Positions 16,086 through 25,722 of a stretch of 64,000 nucleotides of DNA are shown one piece after another. The notes beneath the pieces were generated by a model, which was given only the letters and a program-made list of their open reading frames with translations, was not told the DNA's origin and did no database searches. The position numbers and the translations under genes are program-made. This DNA is from Gammaproteobacteria bacterium (GTDB taxonomy: Bacteria; Pseudomonadota; Gammaproteobacteria; Pseudomonadales; Azotimanducaceae). Each line of letters begins with the position of its first letter. The stretch's first letter is position 1. The stretch lies in contig NZGG01000046.1 of assembly GCA_002690865.1 (NCBI GenBank), positions 102,089-166,088 on the forward strand. Direction: 5' to 3'.

Positions 16086-16959
16086 TACCGATATCGGTTC
16101 TGATATCGACGATACTTGGGCCCTTGCGATGGCCCTTGGTTGCCCCGAGTTAGATATTAAGTTGATCACTACCTGTACAGGGGATACTACCTATCGCGCA
16201 AAAATTGTTTGTAAATTTCTCGAACATGTTGGCCACACAGAAACTCCTGTGGGAATAGGAATATCTTTCAATAGCTTACTGGAAAACCAGAAGGCCTATG
16301 TCAATGGCTATCAACTCCAAAACTATCCTGGTGAAGTAATTGATGATGGTGTTAAGGCAATGGCTCAAATAATTATGGAGTCAGAGGAAACAATTACTTT
16401 GATATGCTTAGGCCCGCTCCAAAATATCGCTAAGCTTCTCGAAATAGAGCCTCGTATTAATGAGAAGATACGATTCGTTGGCATGCACGGGGCGATTTTT
16501 AAGGGCTATAAGGGAATGAATGGCGTACAAGCTGAATATAATATAGTCCAGCACGTGGATTCAGCAAAAGTCGTATTTTCCTCTAATCTTGATATGACAA
16601 TTACACCCCTTGATACCTGTGGAATGATTTGTCTAGAAGGAGATGATTATCAAGCTGTCGCAAAAGCAACCAATAAAACTATGATAGAGGTTATCGATAA
16701 CTATGAGATATGGCAGCGGGCAATGGGAGTAAAGGAACTTGAAATGACAACGCGCTCGTCAATATTATTTGATACAGTCGCAATTTATCTTGCCCTTGAT
16801 AACTCCTTCCTAGAAATGAAAAGGCTTGGCATAAAAATAACAAACGAGGGGAAAACAATAGTTGATGGAAGTGGAAAAGCGATCAACGTAGCAATTGAAT
16901 GGAGAGACCAAAGAGGCTTTTATGATTTTTTGATCAAAAGATTGTTGAAGGCACCTTAG
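16060..16959 (+). CDS. Nucleoside hydrolase family protein
   Basis: 299 residues. The N-terminal IIDTDIGSDIDD (7-18) is the calcium-binding Asp cluster that defines inosine-uridine nucleoside hydrolases. LICLGPLQNIAKLL matches the TxxGPLTNxA region, EYNIVQHVDSAKVVF the ribose-binding N-x-x-x-D region, and FDTVAIYLAL the final metal Asp. These enzymes cleave the N-glycosidic bond of ribonucleosides. The DIGSDID spacing differs from the usual DPGxDDA, so the substrate may differ too. The ATG at 16060 lies inside the fucosidase fragment; translation is probably coupled. Confidence 0.85.
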   Translation: MKTIPVIIDTDIGSDIDDTWALAMALGCPELDIKLITTCTGDTTYRAKIVCKFLEHVGHTETPVGIGISFNSLLENQKAYVNGYQLQNYPGEVIDDGVKAMAQIIMESEETITLICLGPLQNIAKLLEIEPRINEKIRFVGMHGAIFKGYKGMNGVQAEYNIVQHVDSAKVVFSSNLDMTITPLDTCGMICLEGDDYQAVAKATNKTMIEVIDNYEIWQRAMGVKELEMTTRSSILFDTVAIYLALDNSFLEMKRLGIKITNEGKTIVDGSGKAINVAIEWRDQRGFYDFLIKRLLKAP

Positions 16960-17075
16960 ATCGCCCCCAAAAAAATGCTTCTGTGATTAAGCTATGTTCC
17001 TCTGACTAAATCCTAAGATTGATGAATAAAAATTACACGTTTTAGAAGTAATCATTTGCAATCAGATACCTGTTT

Positions 17076-17507
17076 CTAATCTGATGGTTCAGACATTTCT
17101 ATCGTTTTAATGTTCTCCTCAAAAACCTGAATCAAGGCGCCAAACGTATCTTTTGGGTGTAGATAAAAATGCTTGAAAGTAGGTGACACTTCACTATAAC
17201 TAAGCACTCTTAATCCTTTCGATTCAAAATAGTCGCGCGACTGGGCTAAATCTTCTACCGAAAAAGATAGATGATGGAAACCTTCGCCGTGCTTTGCTAA
17301 ATAACTACCTACACCACCCTCACCCATTTTTTCTGGTGTAACAAGCTCCAACTTCTTTCCACCAAGCATAAAAGTTAACCAACTAAATCCCTCCTCTGAC
17401 TCACCAAAGTCGGGCAATAATTCACCACCTAGAATTTCGGTAAACAACGTCTGTGCTTTATCTATATCTGCAACGCCAATAGATACATGATCTAAACGTT
17501 TAAGCAT
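17076..17507 (-). CDS. VOC-family protein (methylmalonyl-CoA epimerase/glyoxalase-like)
   Basis: 143 residues with two beta-alpha-beta-beta-beta units of the vicinal oxygen chelate fold. Candidate metal ligands are His7 (RLDHVSIGV), Glu54, His78 or His79 (GEGFHHLSFSV) and Glu130 (IQVFE). The GFHHLSF stretch and length fit methylmalonyl-CoA epimerase, but glyoxalase/dioxygenase-type relatives look alike. No methylmalonyl-CoA mutase is in the window. It converges on the nucleoside hydrolase; a conventional single gene with AGAGGGATAC just upstream. Confidence 0.78.
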   Translation of the reverse strand: MLKRLDHVSIGVADIDKAQTLFTEILGGELLPDFGESEEGFSWLTFMLGGKKLELVTPEKMGEGGVGSYLAKHGEGFHHLSFSVEDLAQSRDYFESKGLRVLSYSEVSPTFKHFYLHPKDTFGALIQVFEENIKTIEMSEPSD

Positions 17508-18291
17508 AGTATCCCTCTGACAAGATTTTATTTGAGTGGGCTTAAACTAACATACTGAGGAAGAACAAAGCGACTCGTAAAAAAACTAGAAAGCTGAGTC
17601 CGTCTAGCGAAAAAGAATCAAACGATATTCTTCTCTAAACCGAGACTCCGTAGATTCATACAAAGCTAAAAGAATGACAAAACGGCAAACGATCCAACCA
17701 TTCGAGTTTTTTAACGGACCAGTTTATTGGATACTCGATTCAAACCAGAAACTACAAAATAAGACAACAAAGTCGACGCAACAGGGTAAGTCACTAGTTT
17801 CTTTATAGAGGATATTGATAAGATCATTAGTTAATTAAGTCTTTATCCTTTATACGGTACCTTCAATTAATAAGTTCGGTACAAGCAAATCAACAGGTTT
17901 CAATATCTCACCCCAATTGGGAGTAGTAAATTCCTCTAATCAACAAAACATTGGCAACAGAGACAATACTGGGTTAACAACCACTAAGACTTACCTCTTA
18001 AGCAACCAAAGAACCTATATAAAATACTTTTTGAAGCTAAATCATAGTTTTAGATAAACTTGAACCATCGACCCAATTTTATAAGAACCATACTGACACA
18101 ATATATAATTCATGAACGATGATATCCTGGGGACCATCTCCGTTATTAGGTTAGAAACCGCTAACCATAATCGTAAACCTAACAATGAAAAAATATAATC
18201 GAAGCTTTTTTTGATCCAATAATGCAAAACCTTCGTTCACCCCTGTACAATAAAAAAGTTTGTATAAATATTAAAATTGAGAGGAACGTCC
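17508..18291. other. Long non-coding stretch between the VOC gene and folE
   Basis: About 784 bases, A+T rich, with no convincing gene on either strand. Frames inside are short and match no family I recognise (for example 44 codons on plus at 17674-17808 and 61 codons on minus at 18042-18227). A small hairpin GGTTAG-AAACCG-CTAACC lies at 18149-18166. The stretch may hold the folE promoter, a small RNA or long-decayed coding sequence; none can be demonstrated by reading. Confidence 0.4.
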
Positions 18292-18981
18292 ATGAGTGTC
18301 ACTGCAGAAGGCCTCAAGAACAAGAACTGTCATTTACCGAACACCTGCTCGGCAGAAGCTAACCTAGTTAGAGAAGCATTGGTTTTAAAAGGATTAGAAA
18401 CTCCGACGATAGACAATGGGCTATCCCGTGATGAAAAGTATATAAGAATAAAGGCTGCAATGACCGACGTTGTTACTGCCTTAGGGTTGGATTTAAGAGA
18501 TGATAGCTTAGCAGAAACACCGCATAGAATTGCCAAGATGTACGTGGACGAGATCTTCGGAGGGCTTGACTACCGTAACTTCCCCAAAATAACTGCCATC
18601 GATAACAAGATGGGCGTAGAAGAGATGGTCAAAGTTGATAATATTAGTGTAGTAAGTACCTGCGAGCATCACTTTGTGACAATCGATGGCGCTTCAAGGG
18701 TTGCTTATATTCCTGGGAAAAAGATTATAGGCCTGTCAAAAATAAATAGAATCGTCCGCTTCTTTGCTCAAAGACCTCAAGTTCAAGAACGGTTAACTCA
18801 GCAAATATTAATAGCTTTACAGACATTACTTGGGATAGATGATGTAGCCGTTACCATCGATGCTACTCATTACTGTGTAAAGTCGCGCGGAGTCATGGAT
18901 ACAAATTCGTCGACTCGAACCACTGCTCTCGGTGGCCAATTTAAGGATGATCACAGGACCAGGTCAGAATTTTTGAGGTGA
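18292..18981 (+). CDS. folE: GTP cyclohydrolase I (type IA)
   Basis: First enzyme of folate/pterin synthesis: GTP to 7,8-dihydroneopterin triphosphate. 229 residues from ATG 18292, which has AGAGGAA upstream; an in-frame TTG at 18277 is less likely. Zinc ligands Cys124 and His127 (STCEHHF) and Cys195 (HYCVKSRGV) are all present, so this is the zinc-dependent IA form and not the zinc-independent IB form. Also seen are [10 protein letters not shown] and [20 protein letters not shown]. The first 45 residues are a non-conserved extension. It faces a zinc-uptake operon, suggesting that expression or metallation is tied to zinc status (inference). Confidence 0.95.
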   Translation: MSVTAEGLKNKNCHLPNTCSAEANLVREALVLKGLETPTIDNGLSRDEKYIRIKAAMTDVVTALGLDLRDDSLAETPHRIAKMYVDEIFGGLDYRNFPKITAIDNKMGVEEMVKVDNISVVSTCEHHFVTIDGASRVAYIPGKKIIGLSKINRIVRFFAQRPQVQERLTQQILIALQTLLGIDDVAVTIDATHYCVKSRGVMDTNSSTRTTALGGQFKDDHRTRSEFLR

Positions 18982-19157
18982 TGCTCATACTGATGTGGTA
19001 TACCGTTGTCAGGTATAGGGAAGTCAAGTTTCACGGTGAGTCATAGATCAAAATTTATAAAAATCAGTCGCAATTTAGATCTGTTAATTTGACGGCCATT
19101 GCAGATACTTTGATTCGACCCTTAATGGGAGATCTATCGAAAAGTAGATAGAAGGGG

Positions 19158-19328
19158 CTACTTAATGCCCTTAAATGAACTATCGATTCCAACTTCACCA
19201 AATTCATTTTCTATAACAGCAATACGCTTACCGTGCTCCTCACTTAGAATACGATTTAGTAATGTTGTCTTACCTGATCCTAAGAAACCGGTGAGTATTG
19301 TGACAGGGACTTTATTATGATTCGTCAT
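19158..19328 (-). pseudogene. N-terminal stump of a COG0523/CobW-type GTPase
   Basis: A 56-codon frame starting [20 protein letters not shown], with Walker [10 protein letters not shown] at 14-22, continuing into [14 protein letters not shown], the hallmark of the G3E metallochaperone family. After residue 49 the match stops and a TAG follows seven codons later. The intact family has about 320 or more residues including a CxCC zinc motif, which is missing. The DNA beyond (to 18982) does not encode the rest. It follows znuA by 44 bases on the same strand with GAGAG before the ATG, so it is probably transcribed as the last member of znuCBA. Either a deletion remnant or, less likely, a mini P-loop peptide. 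Confidence 0.82.
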
Positions 19329-19372
19329 ATATCTCTCGATAGATTAATTTTTTTACTGTAGAGCATTTCACT

Positions 19373-20269
19373 TCAGTCTGTCTGGTGAGCGCCGAACGCG
19401 CGAATTAACGATCCGATATTGTGCCTCATCATTTCAAGGTAGGTTGCTGCCGGACCATCGGTTTCACTCAATGCATCTGAATATAGGCGACCCCCTATGG
19501 TAGCATCGGTCTCAGCTGCGATTATTTTCAGTAAACGAGTGTTACTAATATTCTCAATGAATAGTCCGGTTATATGTAGCTCCCGAATCCGGTCGATTAC
19601 TGAGGCAACATCCAAAGCGGAAGCTTCTGCATCCAAGCTAAGTACTATTGGAGCTAAAAATTTAATATCTAATTCACGTCCCAAGTACCCAAAAGCGTCA
19701 TGACTTGTGACGATGATACGTTTATCGATTGGTGTATTCGCTATTTTCGATTGCAGTTGATGCTCCAATTGATTAATTTTTTCAAGGTACTCATCTTTTC
19801 GGGCTTCAAGATTATCCGCATACAGGGGATTCAGACTGATTAGTTTTCCTGATATGTTCTGGACATAAATTCGGATATTACCGAAGCTTTGCCAGGCATG
19901 TGGATCTATCTCCTGGCCATTGGTTAGGATACTCACTCCAGTACTCGCAACAAGTTGCTTGTCTTCTTTTCGAGTATCTTTAATCAATCGATCAATCCAA
20001 CCCTCGAAACCTAATCCGTTGAAGACAACTAAGTCAGCATTTGAGATAGCAACAGAATCAGAGGGTTTTGGGCGATACATATGCGCATCACTGTTGCGAG
20101 GAACTAGATTGACAACACTCACATGCTCTCCTCCAAGTTCTCGAACTAGATCTTCGAGGATTGTAAAACTCGTCACAATTCTTAAAGCTGATTCATCAGC
20201 GCTGACCGGCCTTATAACTACCAACAGGTACAAAAGAGCAAATAAAAAACTTGTCTTAAGTCTACGCAT
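19373..20269 (-). CDS. znuA: Zinc (or manganese) ABC transporter substrate-binding protein
   Basis: 298 residues with an N-terminal signal peptide (about 1-24, ending PVSADE), so periplasmic. A cluster A-I metal-binding protein: likely ligands are His63 (DAHMYRP), His124 (DPHAW), His190 (TSHDAFGYL) and Asp265 (LYSDAL). The long His-rich loop of classical ZnuA is absent and the fourth ligand is Asp, so metal choice (Zn or Mn) cannot be decided from sequence alone. Zinc is favoured by the neighbouring COG0523 stump and folE. Its start lies 4 bases after the permease gene. Confidence 0.88.
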   Translation of the reverse strand: MRRLKTSFLFALLYLLVVIRPVSADESALRIVTSFTILEDLVRELGGEHVSVVNLVPRNSDAHMYRPKPSDSVAISNADLVVFNGLGFEGWIDRLIKDTRKEDKQLVASTGVSILTNGQEIDPHAWQSFGNIRIYVQNISGKLISLNPLYADNLEARKDEYLEKINQLEHQLQSKIANTPIDKRIIVTSHDAFGYLGRELDIKFLAPIVLSLDAEASALDVASVIDRIRELHITGLFIENISNTRLLKIIAAETDATIGGRLYSDALSETDGPAATYLEMMRHNIGSLIRAFGAHQTD

Positions 20270-20273
20270 TTCT

Positions 20274-21140
20274 TTAACCCGTGAGGTGGCGTGTTGGTAT
20301 CAACCTGCTAATTAAGCCCCCATGTGCACCGAATAAAATTGAAAAAACATAGATGATACCTAGTGAGATTATGATCGCGGGCCCGGAAGGTAAGTCGAGA
20401 TGAAAAGATAGTAATAGTCCGATATAGCAGCCCACAATTGAAATCAGCACAGCAGCTACCAAGATATAATCGATAGAGTGTACCCAGAATCGAGCAGCAG
20501 CAGCGGGTAATATCATTACGCCAATTGCCATCAAAGTACCCAGCGCATGAAAGCCCGCCACCATATTGATAACCATTAAAAATAGGAAGCCATAATGTGC
20601 AGCTGCACTGGCGTGACCTGAATAGCGGAAAAAAGAGGGATCTACGCATTCTATAACCAAGGGACGATATAATACGGCCATTAGCAGCAGGCTTATACTG
20701 CTAATCGAGGCTAGTAACCGTAGTGCCATATTATCTAGGGCTAGAATATTACCAAAAAGGACATGAAATAAATCCACATTACTTTGTTTGAGAGAAATAA
20801 CTAAAACACCTAGTGCTAGGGATATCAGATAAAAAGCGGCTAAACTTGTGTCTTCCTTAAGATGAGTGCTTCGCGCTACCCAACCGGCAAGAGCGGCTAC
20901 AATAAGGCCCGCAAACACTCCTCCGACGGTAAGTCCGAGTAGTGAGAGGCCCGAAATCAAGTATGCAATGGCAGCGCCCGGAAGTATGGCATGCGCCATC
21001 GCATCACCAGTGAGGCTCATCCTCCGTAATGTCATAAAAATGCCCACGGGCACCGCACCAAGACAAACGGTGAAGCTGCCTACCAATGCTCGTTGCATGA
21101 ACAGGTAGTCGTGGAATGGATCGATAAATAGTGGGTGCAT
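20274..21140 (-). CDS. znuB: Zinc ABC transporter permease
   Basis: Inner-membrane channel of the ABC-3 family, 288 residues with about 8 hydrophobic helices. The conserved coupling region is seen as LTGDAMAHAILPGAAIAYLI near the N-terminal third, and HALGTLMAIGVMILPAAAAR later. The start ATG at 21140 is chosen because it follows the ATPase stop by one base. A longer frame to 21245 would overlap the ATPase gene by more than 100 bases and adds no membrane or family sequence. Confidence 0.88.
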   Translation of the reverse strand: MHPLFIDPFHDYLFMQRALVGSFTVCLGAVPVGIFMTLRRMSLTGDAMAHAILPGAAIAYLISGLSLLGLTVGGVFAGLIVAALAGWVARSTHLKEDTSLAAFYLISLALGVLVISLKQSNVDLFHVLFGNILALDNMALRLLASISSISLLLMAVLYRPLVIECVDPSFFRYSGHASAAAHYGFLFLMVINMVAGFHALGTLMAIGVMILPAAAARFWVHSIDYILVAAVLISIVGCYIGLLLSFHLDLPSGPAIIISLGIIYVFSILFGAHGGLISRLIPTRHLTG

Positions 21141-21141
21141 A

Positions 21142-21864
21142 TCAGCCTGGACACCAAGCCGCATGCCCATCGAACGCCTCAGAGACCTGCCGCGCACGAA
21201 TAAGATTGTCTTCAGAGAGCACATCACTTGCCGCACCGTGACCAACGCATTCTCTTGCTAGAAGTAATACATTTGGGCAGTGTTCCCGAACATAATCGAG
21301 ATCATGTGTAACCATTATTATAGTGCGTTTATTCTGGTGCCATTGCTTCACGACCTGAGTGAGATCAGCAAGGGTTTTTGTGTCAATGGCGTTAAAAGGC
21401 TCGTCCAACAAGATTATCGGCTGATCCTGTAATAGAACTCGGGCGAACAAACTTCTTTGCAATTGCCCGCCTGATAATGTCCCAATTAGTCTTTCCTCAA
21501 AACCACCTAATCCAACTACTTTAAGTGCATTATGAGATTGCCTATATTGCCTATCACTGAGCGGAGTTGAGAATCCCTGTTGTTGCCAGAAGCCAATTGT
21601 CACAAGATCAAATACGGTAATCGGGAAGCTTGTATCTAGCTGAGTTTGCTGAGGCAGGTACGCGACTGATTCCGGAGTCAATCCGTCGATACAGCCCTCG
21701 TAACCCTCAATTTGTCCAGCCATTGCTTTAAGTAAAGTGGACTTCCCCGCACCATTTGGACCAACAATTCCGAGCCATTCACCTTGAGCGATTGTTGCAG
21801 TTAGATGATGTATCGCAGGATGATTATCATAAGTCACCGTTAGGTCATTAATATATATATTCAT
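21142..21864 (-). CDS. znuC: Zinc ABC transporter ATP-binding protein
   Basis: 240-residue ABC ATPase. Walker A GPNGAGKST is at 35-43, a Q-loop in LPQQTQLD at 70-77, signature LSGGQLQR at 130-137, Walker B IILLDEP at 150-156, and the H-loop in VTHDLDYV. First gene of the znuC-znuB-znuA unit. The upstream 100 bases should hold the promoter, but I could not recognise a Zur-type palindrome there. Confidence 0.9.
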   Translation of the reverse strand: MNIYINDLTVTYDNHPAIHHLTATIAQGEWLGIVGPNGAGKSTLLKAMAGQIEGYEGCIDGLTPESVAYLPQQTQLDTSFPITVFDLVTIGFWQQQGFSTPLSDRQYRQSHNALKVVGLGGFEERLIGTLSGGQLQRSLFARVLLQDQPIILLDEPFNAIDTKTLADLTQVVKQWHQNKRTIIMVTHDLDYVREHCPNVLLLARECVGHGAASDVLSEDNLIRARQVSEAFDGHAAWCPG

Positions 21865-22024
21865 GAGAATCTCAACTTACTACCAACACTAATACCCAAA
21901 CTGCTAGGCTCATGACTAACGCAAGCGACAATCTACTCAATAGGCTCCAATGCAATAAATTCTTGGATTTAGCCTTTTTCACAGCCCCTCCCGTGATTAG
22001 ATTAATACTAAATGCTTGAAAACT

Positions 22025-22101
22025 TGGTAGCTATGGGTGGACTTGAACCACCGACCCCAGCATTATGAATGCTGTGCTCTAACCAACTGAGCTACATAGC
22101 C
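22025..22101 (-). tRNA. tRNA-Met (CAT), elongator
   Basis: 77 bases including an encoded CCA. The acceptor strand begins GGCTATG and the 3' side reads CATAGCT then ACCA, giving a G1-T72 wobble instead of G-C. The anticodon stem CAGCA/TGCTG closes loop TTCATAA (anticodon CAT). The T arm has GGTGG/CCACC with TTCAAGT. The sequence closely follows gammaproteobacterial elongator tRNA-Met, and the position downstream of ychF matches Pseudomonas order. Confidence 0.95.
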
Positions 22102-22237
22102 AAAACTCCTAAAAAGAATAAGCTCTAATCCAAAACATCCTTTCCAATATGCCAAAGGGGCCCGACAGACTTATCGACAACTCTCGTAGCGAGGGACGCG
22201 AAATTCTCCCGCTTCACCAATTTTCTGTCAAGGTCTA

Positions 22238-23329
22238 TTAAACGTTAAAACGAAAGTGAATAATGTCTCCATCTTTCACCACATAATCCTTACCCTCGAG
22301 GCGCCAATTACCTGACTCCTTAGCGCCTGCCTCTCCATTTCCTAACAAATAATCTTCATAGCCGATAACCTCCGCTCGAATAAAACCTTTCTCAAAATCT
22401 GAGTGGATTACCCCAGCAGCCTTTGGTGCTGTCGAACCCTCTAAAATAGTCCACGCTCGCGCCTCTTTGGGCCCCGCTGTAAAATATGTCTGTAATCCAA
22501 GCAATTGATAACCAGCACGAATAACCCGATCAAGGCCTGCCTCTTGCATTCCGAGATCCTTCAAGAAGTCACCTTTTTCACTGTCTGTAAGCTCTGCAAT
22601 TTCAGCCTCTAATTTATTGCATATAGCAACAAAAGTAGATGATTCTATCTGAGCAAGCTTTGCCACAACCTCTAGATAAGCATTTCCTTCGAAACCATCT
22701 TCATCGACATTGGCAACAAACAATACAGGCTTCATGGTTATTAAATGTAAATCTCGAATAACCGATGCTAATTCATTTGGGACATTAAAGGTTCTTGCTG
22801 GGTTACCCTCATTCAAATGCGACTGAAGTAGCTCTAGAAACTTCATTTGGACAATAGAATCTTTATCTCCACTTTTAGCTGATCGTTTCACTTTGTCTAT
22901 TGCTCGTTCAAGAGTCTCGAGGTCAGCAAGTTGTAACTCTGTATTGATAATCTCAATATCACGTTTAGGATCGATCCGATCTGAAATATGAGTAATATTT
23001 TCGTCTTCGAAGCACCGCACAACGTGGGCTATAGCATCTGTTTCCCTAATATTTGCCAAAAATTGATTACCCAAACCCTCACCTTTAGATGCTCCTGCTA
23101 CAAGGCCAGCAATATCAACAAATTCAACAGTAGTAGGAATTATTTTATTAGGCCGTACGATTTGTGCAATGTTGTCCAGTCTAAGATCTGGAATCGCCAC
23201 TAAACCAGCATTTGGTTCAATAGTACAAAAAGGGAAATTCTCTGCTGCTATTCCTGCATTCGTTAAAGCATTAAATAAAGTTGACTTGCCTACGTTAGGC
23301 AGGCCGACGATGCCACACTTAAAACCCAT
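22238..23329 (-). CDS. ychF: Redox-regulated ATPase YchF
   Basis: 363-residue Obg-family P-loop protein that binds ATP and associates with ribosomes. It has GLPNVGKST at 9-17, [20 protein letters not shown] as switch II, a NKLEAE stretch in place of the usual NKxD specificity motif (typical of YchF), and a C-terminal TGS domain (about 280-363, ending [11 protein letters not shown]). Immediately follows pth (stop and start adjacent). Confidence 0.96.
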   Translation of the reverse strand: MGFKCGIVGLPNVGKSTLFNALTNAGIAAENFPFCTIEPNAGLVAIPDLRLDNIAQIVRPNKIIPTTVEFVDIAGLVAGASKGEGLGNQFLANIRETDAIAHVVRCFEDENITHISDRIDPKRDIEIINTELQLADLETLERAIDKVKRSAKSGDKDSIVQMKFLELLQSHLNEGNPARTFNVPNELASVIRDLHLITMKPVLFVANVDEDGFEGNAYLEVVAKLAQIESSTFVAICNKLEAEIAELTDSEKGDFLKDLGMQEAGLDRVIRAGYQLLGLQTYFTAGPKEARAWTILEGSTAPKAAGVIHSDFEKGFIRAEVIGYEDYLLGNGEAGAKESGNWRLEGKDYVVKDGDIIHFRFNV

Positions 23330-23929
23330 TTATAACTTCTCCCCGTTAGAGACAGCGTTCAATTGGTTCATGGCGATTTGCCAGTCCCCGTTAACCATAA
23401 AGGATAAAACATTTAAAGCGGCCTCTATCGACTCGTTGATCTGGACTTTTTCAGTTAGCGATGGTTTTCCAAGAACATATCCCGTGATGTCTGATCCAGA
23501 GCAAGGACGACCCACACCAATTCTCAACCGGTTAAATTCTTTGCTGTCTGAAAAGCATCTTGAAATGTCTTTGAGTCCATTATGTCCCGCAAGACCTCCA
23601 CCCTGCTTTAATCTCGCCACACCTGCGGCGAGATCAAGTTCATCATGGGCGACCAAGATTCTTTTATACGGAATTTTGTAGAAATTAACCAAAGCTCCAA
23701 CGGACTTCCCACTTTCATTCATATAGGAATTAGGGATGAGCAGTTTCAGCTCTCTGCCACCATAAGTAACACTTGATACTGAACCAAAAAACTTTGTCTC
23801 TACTCGAAAATCCCCCTGATAGAGCGCTGCTAATCTCTTAACAAACCAGACCCCGGCATTATGCCTTGTTTCAGCATACTGTTCACCCGGATTACCAATA
23901 CCGATAATTAAGCTAAGGGGGTAGCTCAC
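23330..23929 (-). CDS. pth: Peptidyl-tRNA hydrolase
   Basis: 199 residues. Releases peptide from stalled peptidyl-tRNA. Visible catalytic set: Asn13, His23 (ETRHNAGVW), Asn71 (NSYMNESG) and Asp96 (AHDELDL). GGGLAGHNGLKD is the tRNA-binding loop. Located between rplY and ychF as in many gammaproteobacteria, 42 bases after rplY. Confidence 0.96.
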   Translation of the reverse strand: MSYPLSLIIGIGNPGEQYAETRHNAGVWFVKRLAALYQGDFRVETKFFGSVSSVTYGGRELKLLIPNSYMNESGKSVGALVNFYKIPYKRILVAHDELDLAAGVARLKQGGGLAGHNGLKDISRCFSDSKEFNRLRIGVGRPCSGSDITGYVLGKPSLTEKVQINESIEAALNVLSFMVNGDWQIAMNQLNAVSNGEKL

Positions 23930-23971
23930 ACATTCTCCTAGCAGACCACCAACGAATACTGGTCTCTAATC

Positions 23972-24664
23972 TTACTCGTTATCAGTACCGTCAGAGGATC
24001 CGGTCTCAGCTGATCCAGCTTCCGAAGTCTGTTCTCCGTCAGCCTCCTGATCTGTCTCTGTAGTCTCGCCGTCTTCAGCTCGACGCATTAGGTTACACGC
24101 TACAACCACTTGATCATAATCAGCGCCTTGTGCAAGCACTGGGATAGTTAATCCCTCTACCAATTTGAGTTCACTCATATGAATGGAAGAACCAACCTCA
24201 AGATCAGCGATATCGACTTCAATAAACTCAGGTAGTTTGCCCGGTAGGCAGCTAATTTCTACTGAGGTCATCGGATGAGAGATGTTACCTCCACCTTGCT
24301 TAACGCCCACACAATTATCCTCATTAAGGAAATGTAGGGGAACTTCTACGATAATTTCTTGATCCATCTGCACCCTAAAAAAGTCTACGTGCAAGATTCG
24401 ATCTTTCGAAGGATGACGTTGTAAATCTTTTACGATAGCGTCCTGCTTTTCTCCATCTACTACCAGAGAAATGATGCGCGAAAAAAAAGCTTCGTCCTGG
24501 CATGATTTATAAAGATCTTTATGAGGAATTGATAATGTTTGTGGGTTTTCACCCGCGCCATATAAAATAGCTGGCACAAGATCACCTTCACGACGCAGGC
24601 GGCGGCTCGCACCTTTACCTATGTTATTACGCAATGCGGTTTTTAGCTGAAATAAATCTGCCAT
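23972..24664 (-). CDS. rplY: 50S ribosomal protein L25 (CTC form)
   Basis: 5S rRNA-binding protein of the long TL5/CTC type, 230 residues against about 95 for E. coli L25. The N-terminal L25 domain runs about 1-95 and the beta domain after it. The last 35 residues are very acidic (EDGETTETDQEADGEQTSEA), low complexity. The start MADLFQLK at 24664 has GGAGCAAACT upstream; a longer frame from 24691 is less likely. Co-oriented with prs and pth. Confidence 0.95.
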   Translation of the reverse strand: MADLFQLKTALRNNIGKGASRRLRREGDLVPAILYGAGENPQTLSIPHKDLYKSCQDEAFFSRIISLVVDGEKQDAIVKDLQRHPSKDRILHVDFFRVQMDQEIIVEVPLHFLNEDNCVGVKQGGGNISHPMTSVEISCLPGKLPEFIEVDIADLEVGSSIHMSELKLVEGLTIPVLAQGADYDQVVVACNLMRRAEDGETTETDQEADGEQTSEAGSAETGSSDGTDNE

Positions 24665-24732
24665 AGTTTGCTCCTTAGTACACGCTGACACTTCGCTGCG
24701 ACCACTTAGTGTCAGCCATTAAAAATATTAAA

Positions 24733-25701
24733 CTAAAATAATGCTGGCTGTATTCTCTTATTAAACAAAGCACTTAACGATTCTTCATTACTTATACGTC
24801 GAATTGATTCTGCCAATTCATCAGCAACGCTAAGCTGCTTAATCTTAGGACACGCAATCGCTTTCTCTTTTAGTGGGATAGTATCCATCACAATCAACTT
24901 ATCCAGTGTTGAGTTTTGAATGTTCTCAATAGCCTTACCTGATAACACCGGATGAGTACAATATGCCACCACTCGGCTTGCACCATTTTTCTTGAGTTCT
25001 TTCGCTGCAGCGCAGAGCGTACCCGCGGTATCAACCATGTCATCCACCATCAAACAGGTCCGACCACCCACATCTCCTATGATATTCATTACTTCCGCTT
25101 CATTAGCATGAGGCCGACGTTTATCAATAATTGCAAGATCGGCATCATCCAGCTGCTTCGCTACAGCGCGGGCCCTCAGCACTCCGCCTACGTCTGGAGA
25201 AACGATCATTAAATCATCATACGATTGCTGCTCAATATCCATTAGCATCACCGGTGATGCGTAAATATTATCAACGGGAATACTGAAAAATCCTTGGATC
25301 TGATCAGAGTGTAAATCTATGGTGAGCACCCTGTCGATCCCTGCGCTACTTAACATATCCGCAACCACTCGGGCAGTGATTGGTACTCGAGCAGACCGCA
25401 CTCGCTTATCCTGCCGAGCGTAACCAAAATATGGGATTACTGCAGTTATTCTCGCAGCCGAGCCTCGACGCAAACAATCCGCCAAGACAATTAGCTCCAT
25501 GATATTATCATTCGTAGGCGCACATGTGGGCTGGATTATAAAAACATCCTTGCCCCGGACATTTTCGTGAATTTCTACACTAACTTCGCCATCGCTAAAT
25601 CTGCCTACCTCTGCAACACCAATCTCAACACGCAGGCGATCCACAACCCGATTCGCCAAAGCTGGATGGGCATTACCTGAAAAAATTTTTAATTCAGCCA
25701 C
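24733..25701 (-). CDS. prs: Ribose-phosphate pyrophosphokinase
   Basis: Makes PRPP from ribose 5-phosphate and ATP for nucleotide, His, Trp and NAD synthesis. 322 residues from a GTG start at 25701 (family about 315). This start is chosen because the frame upstream runs through tRNA-Gln and the protein family begins at this K-I-F-S-G stretch. Seen: [19 protein letters not shown], the ATP-loop region [11 protein letters not shown], and the PRPP loop [16 protein letters not shown] lies 8 bases before the start. It lies 21 bases after the tRNA, so both probably come from one transcript. Confidence 0.96.
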   Translation of the reverse strand: MAELKIFSGNAHPALANRVVDRLRVEIGVAEVGRFSDGEVSVEIHENVRGKDVFIIQPTCAPTNDNIMELIVLADCLRRGSAARITAVIPYFGYARQDKRVRSARVPITARVVADMLSSAGIDRVLTIDLHSDQIQGFFSIPVDNIYASPVMLMDIEQQSYDDLMIVSPDVGGVLRARAVAKQLDDADLAIIDKRRPHANEAEVMNIIGDVGGRTCLMVDDMVDTAGTLCAAAKELKKNGASRVVAYCTHPVLSGKAIENIQNSTLDKLIVMDTIPLKEKAIACPKIKQLSVADELAESIRRISNEESLSALFNKRIQPALF

Positions 25702-25722
25702 AGCAATTTTCCACAAAAAATA

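Noticed and set aside
17674..17808. 44-codon plus-strand frame in the long gap
   Set aside because: Begins with an ATG but has no convincing ribosome site and no recognisable match.
18042..18227. 61-codon minus-strand frame in the long gap
   Set aside because: No ribosome site, odd composition and no family resemblance; it runs through the small hairpin region.
18999..19017. TATACC-N7-GGTATA inverted repeat after folE
   Set aside because: Short, A+T-rich stem without a U run; not convincing as a terminator or operator.
20274..21245. Long version of the znuB frame
   Set aside because: The extra 35 codons overlap the end of znuC and do not look like a permease N-terminus.
21865..22020. Zur operator upstream of znuC
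   Set aside because: No palindrome resembling the known gammaproteobacterial Zur site could be read.
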